Source: an uncultured Planctomycetaceae bacterium
GTDB taxonomy: Bacteria > Planctomycetota > Planctomycetia > Pirellulales > Pirellulaceae
Length of the DNA stretch: 7,170 nucleotides
Reading direction: 5' to 3'
Assembly (NCBI GenBank): GCA_937967755.1
Contig: CALBTA010000193.1
Coordinates: forward strand, 1-7,170
Shown: piece after piece, positions 5,310 to 7,170 of the stretch
Position numbering within the stretch: the stretch's first letter is position 1
Layout: each line of letters starts with the position of its first letter
Program-made: the position numbers and the translations under genes
The notes under the pieces: generated by a model
The model's input: the letters and a program-made list of their open reading frames with translations, nothing else
What the model was told of the DNA's origin: nothing
The model's database searches: none

Positions 5310-6470
5310 CTAATACTCCACATCCGTCCAACTCTTTGCCTTGTCGCTGGCGAGGATCGCTTCGCAGATGGCGACTTCTTTGTGCCCGTCGAGGAACGTG
5401 CTCCAGTCGGGGTTCGATGGGATCGAACCACCTTCGGCGACGGCCCGGTAGACGTTGCGGAACAGGTTCTTCGGGCCGTCGGGGTAGGCTTCGGGGTGGC
5501 CGCCGGGGTAATGGGCGTATTCGCGGGCGTCTTGGTGCAGCAGCGACGGGTCCTTGGCCAGCAGTTCGTTCGCCTTGTCGCGGTAGCCGATCCACATCTC
5601 ATTGGGCGACTCCTGATCCCACGACAGGGCGCAGTTGCTACCGTCGATTTCGAAGTACAGCCGGTTCTTACGCCCGGCCGAAACTTGGCTGACAGTGAAC
5701 ACGCCGTGCGCGCCGCCGGAAAGTTCGAACAGCACCGACGCGTAGTCTTCCGTGTTGATCGGCTGTTCTTCGTAGTCCTCAGGCTTCAGCACTTTGCCCG
5801 CATAGGTTTCGACTTCCTTCTTCGGCTTCATGCGGGTCGGGTGAACGGTTCGCAAATCGGCCATCACGCGGGTGATCGATTGCCCGCAGATGAATTGCAG
5901 CAGATCGCACCAGTGGCTGCCGATGTCGGCGACGGCCCGGCTATCGCCTGACATTTCGGGCTGCAGCCGCCAATTCCAATCGGTGTTATAGAACAGCCAA
6001 TCCTGAAGGTACGAACCATGAATTGCGTAGACGTCGCCGACGTCGCCCGCCTCGACCATCGCCCGGGCGTGCTGAATCAGCGGGTAGAAGCGGTAGTTGA
6101 AGTTCACCGCACAGATCTTGTTGGACTCTTCGGCCAACTTAACCAGCTCGGAAGATTGCTCGGTATTCATCGCCAGCGGCTTCTCGCTGATGACGTGCTT
6201 GCCGGCGGCGAGGATGTCTTTGTTGATCTCGAAATGCAGGTGGTTGGGCGTGCAGTTGTGGACGACTTGGATCGCATCGTCGGCGAGCATCTGCTTGTAG
6301 TCGCCGTAAGCATTGGGAATCGACATCGCTTCGGCCTTGGCGTCGGCCAATTCCTGATTGGCTTCGGCGACGGCGACGATCTCTACATTGCCCAGCCGGC
6401 GAGCCGCCTCGACGTGCGCGGGGCCAATGAAGCCAGTGCCGATAATTCCCGCCTTGATGATCTTCGCCAT
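5310..6470 (-). CDS. Gfo/Idh/MocA family NAD(P)-dependent oxidoreductase
   Basis: This protein has 386 residues, a usual length for the family. Residues about 5-125 form the Rossmann domain: KAGIIGTGFIGPAH (6-19) is the dinucleotide-binding loop, NCTPNHLHFE (72-81) is the conserved strand-turn, and EKPLA (96-100) carries the family's catalytic Lys (K97). YRFYP (126-130) and DIGSHWCDLL (182-191, with D182 and H186) belong to the C-terminal alpha/beta domain. By analogy with inositol dehydrogenase, D182 and H186 complete the active site. No signal peptide or Tat motif is present, so it should be cytosolic. It probably oxidises or epimerises a sugar, inositol or sugar-acid substrate. The substrate cannot be told from sequence, since planctomycetes carry many paralogues. 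The start is ATG at 6470, with AAGG 6 bases upstream. It is divergent from the flavin reductase gene, and its 3' side faces the repeat island. Confidence 0.92.
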   Translation of the reverse strand: MAKIIKAGIIGTGFIGPAHVEAARRLGNVEIVAVAEANQELADAKAEAMSIPNAYGDYKQMLADDAIQVVHNCTPNHLHFEINKDILAAGKHVISEKPLAMNTEQSSELVKLAEESNKICAVNFNYRFYPLIQHARAMVEAGDVGDVYAIHGSYLQDWLFYNTDWNWRLQPEMSGDSRAVADIGSHWCDLLQFICGQSITRVMADLRTVHPTRMKPKKEVETYAGKVLKPEDYEEQPINTEDYASVLFELSGGAHGVFTVSQVSAGRKNRLYFEIDGSNCALSWDQESPNEMWIGYRDKANELLAKDPSLLHQDAREYAHYPGGHPEAYPDGPKNLFRNVYRAVAEGGSIPSNPDWSTFLDGHKEVAICEAILASDKAKSWTDVEY

Positions 6471-6532
6471 GAGTCGCCTTACCTCTGTTGCAAGTGAACA
6501 ATATTCCGCGAGCGCGATATCCGAAGCCCCAC

Positions 6533-6560
6533 ATTATCGCCGACCTATCGTGTGAATCAA
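6533..6560 (-). promoter_or_regulatory. Candidate promoter of the Gfo/Idh/MocA gene
   Basis: On the minus strand, TTGATT (6555-6560) and GATAAT (6533-6538, 5 of 6 to the -10 consensus) are 16 bases apart. The predicted leader to ATG at 6470 is about 55 bases. It stands back to back with the candidate plus-strand promoter at 6579-6606. Confidence 0.4.
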
Positions 6561-6578
6561 CGGGGCGGTCTCGCGGCA

Positions 6579-6606
6579 TTGACTAACTCGCCCCCAAGGT
6601 TACTCT
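6579..6606 (+). promoter_or_regulatory. Candidate promoter of the flavin reductase gene
   Basis: TTGACT (6579-6584, 5 of 6) and TACTCT (6601-6606, 3 of 6) are separated by 16 bases. Transcription would start near 6613, giving a leader of about 37 bases. The -10 is weak. Confidence 0.35.
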
Positions 6607-6649
6607 GCACGGAAGTACTGCATCGCAGACCCATGCGGAAAGACGCACG

Positions 6650-7170
6650 ATGGCCGATTTCAAAGTCACCGAGTTGGCGGAAGACCTCGATTTCGACAGC
6701 CTGCCCTATTGGGATGTGGTGATCATCGGCGCGGGTCCGGGCGGGTTGGCCGCCAGTTTGACGACGGCCCATCGCGGCCTCACGACGTTGGTGATCGAGG
6801 CGAAGGACACGCCCGGCGGGCAACCGCAGTTCCTTTACGCCGATAAGAAGATCGTCGACATCCCCGGGTTTCCCGATGGCATCAGCGGCGAGGAACTTTC
6901 CGCACGCACCTACCGCCAGGCGGTTGATGCGCTGGTGCAGTTCCGTTTCAACGAAGAGCTGACCGACATCCACGACACTGATCAAACCGCCCAAGACGAC
7001 CCGCTGAAGGAAGTGATTACCAGCCGCGGCAGCTACCTTTGCCGCAAAGTGATTGTCGCCTGCGGACTGCTGCACTTCCCGCGGAAGCTGCCGGTGTTGG
7101 AAGCGTTGAACTCGAAGCGGGTTTACTACAAGGTTCCGAAGATCGGCGACTACGAAGGGCAAAGCGCCGT
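6650..7170 (+). CDS. FAD-dependent pyridine nucleotide reductase, ferredoxin-NADP reductase (TrxB-like) type; 3' end beyond window
   Basis: The first 173 codons are present and the frame stays open to the window end. Residues 22-50 (WDVVIIGAGPGGLAASL, ending TTLVIE) form the FAD-binding Rossmann motif with GAGPGG at 27-32 and the closing acidic E50. GGQPQFLYADKKIVDIPGFP (56-75) is the conserved stretch shared by thioredoxin reductases and YumC-like ferredoxin-NADP reductases; the Y-x-x-K-x-I-x-D-x-PGFP form is the latter. VIVACGLLHFPRKLP (134-148) fits the second conserved motif. In the place where thioredoxin reductases carry their redox CxxC (after about residue 150), this protein reads RVYYKVPKIGDYEG with no Cys. 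The expected role is electron transfer between NADPH and ferredoxin or a similar carrier in the cytosol. About 20 residues precede the usual family start. The start is ATG at 6650, with GGAAAG 7 bases upstream (6637-6642). The ATG at 6633 is out of frame. Confidence 0.85.
   Translation, partial: MADFKVTELAEDLDFDSLPYWDVVIIGAGPGGLAASLTTAHRGLTTLVIEAKDTPGGQPQFLYADKKIVDIPGFPDGISGEELSARTYRQAVDALVQFRFNEELTDIHDTDQTAQDDPLKEVITSRGSYLCRKVIVACGLLHFPRKLPVLEALNSKRVYYKVPKIGDYEGQSA

Noticed and set aside
4892..5602. 236-residue minus-strand frame, and smaller frames across 4340-5043
   Set aside because: They run through palindromic repeats and the 3' part of the oxidoreductase in another frame, have no ribosome binding site and no family pattern. 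They look like typical false genes called over intergenic repeats.
6018..6497. 159-residue plus-strand open frame opposite the oxidoreductase
   Set aside because: Antisense shadow of a gene with a full set of Gfo/Idh/MocA motifs.
6557..7162. 201-residue minus-strand open frame at the window end
   Set aside because: It lies opposite the flavin reductase, which has clear FAD motifs and a ribosome binding site. The minus frame has no recognisable domain.

Overview
The window looks like chromosomal DNA of a planctomycete, probably of the Pirellulales type. This is inferred from the protein families, not from any marker gene. The pointers are a small lipoprotein with a transthyretin-like/carboxypeptidase-regulatory fold, a small family with a PFxPLRIELSNGEVLPVSHP pattern, a membrane-anchored OB-fold protein of the tRNA_anti-like type, a Gfo/Idh/MocA oxidoreductase, mostly single-gene transcription units and long repeat-rich spacers.

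Layout: (1) positions 1-410, plus strand, 3' part of a lipoprotein gene. (2) 447-824, minus strand, a YccU-like CoA-binding protein, convergent with the first gene. (3) 971-1936, minus strand, an exported probable beta-barrel protein with a striking His/Asp-rich segment. (4) 2092-3435, plus strand, divergent from gene 3, a protein with an HEIAH zinc-peptidase motif followed by HEAT-like repeats. (5) 3453-4279, minus strand, a two-gene operon joined by a 4-base GTGA overlap: a small planctomycete-type protein followed by an OB-fold protein with an N-terminal membrane anchor. (6) 4280-5309, about 1 kb with no convincing gene, packed with palindromes. It holds a near-consensus sigma70 promoter leading into a long hairpin, a REP-like GC palindrome, a cluster of TGCTGAA motifs in both orientations, and a cluster of GTTTTGCAAC palindromes that can fold in mutually exclusive ways. 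(7) 5310-6470, minus strand, a Gfo/Idh/MocA oxidoreductase. (8) 6650 to the window end, plus strand, the start of a flavin-dependent reductase of the ferredoxin-NADP reductase (TrxB-like, no CxxC) type, divergent from gene 7.

The genes do not form one obvious pathway. Apart from the overlapping pair, each appears to be its own transcription unit, and candidate promoters can be seen in the intergenic gaps. The G+C content is visibly lower from about 3450 to 5050 (one 60-base line in the OB-fold gene is 50% by hand count) than in the HEAT protein gene (68% in one line). I see no defence system, transposase, CRISPR array, rRNA or tRNA. The most unusual part is the structured, apparently gene-free island at 4460-5054. 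It could be a mosaic of dispersed intergenic repeats or could encode a transcribed structured RNA.
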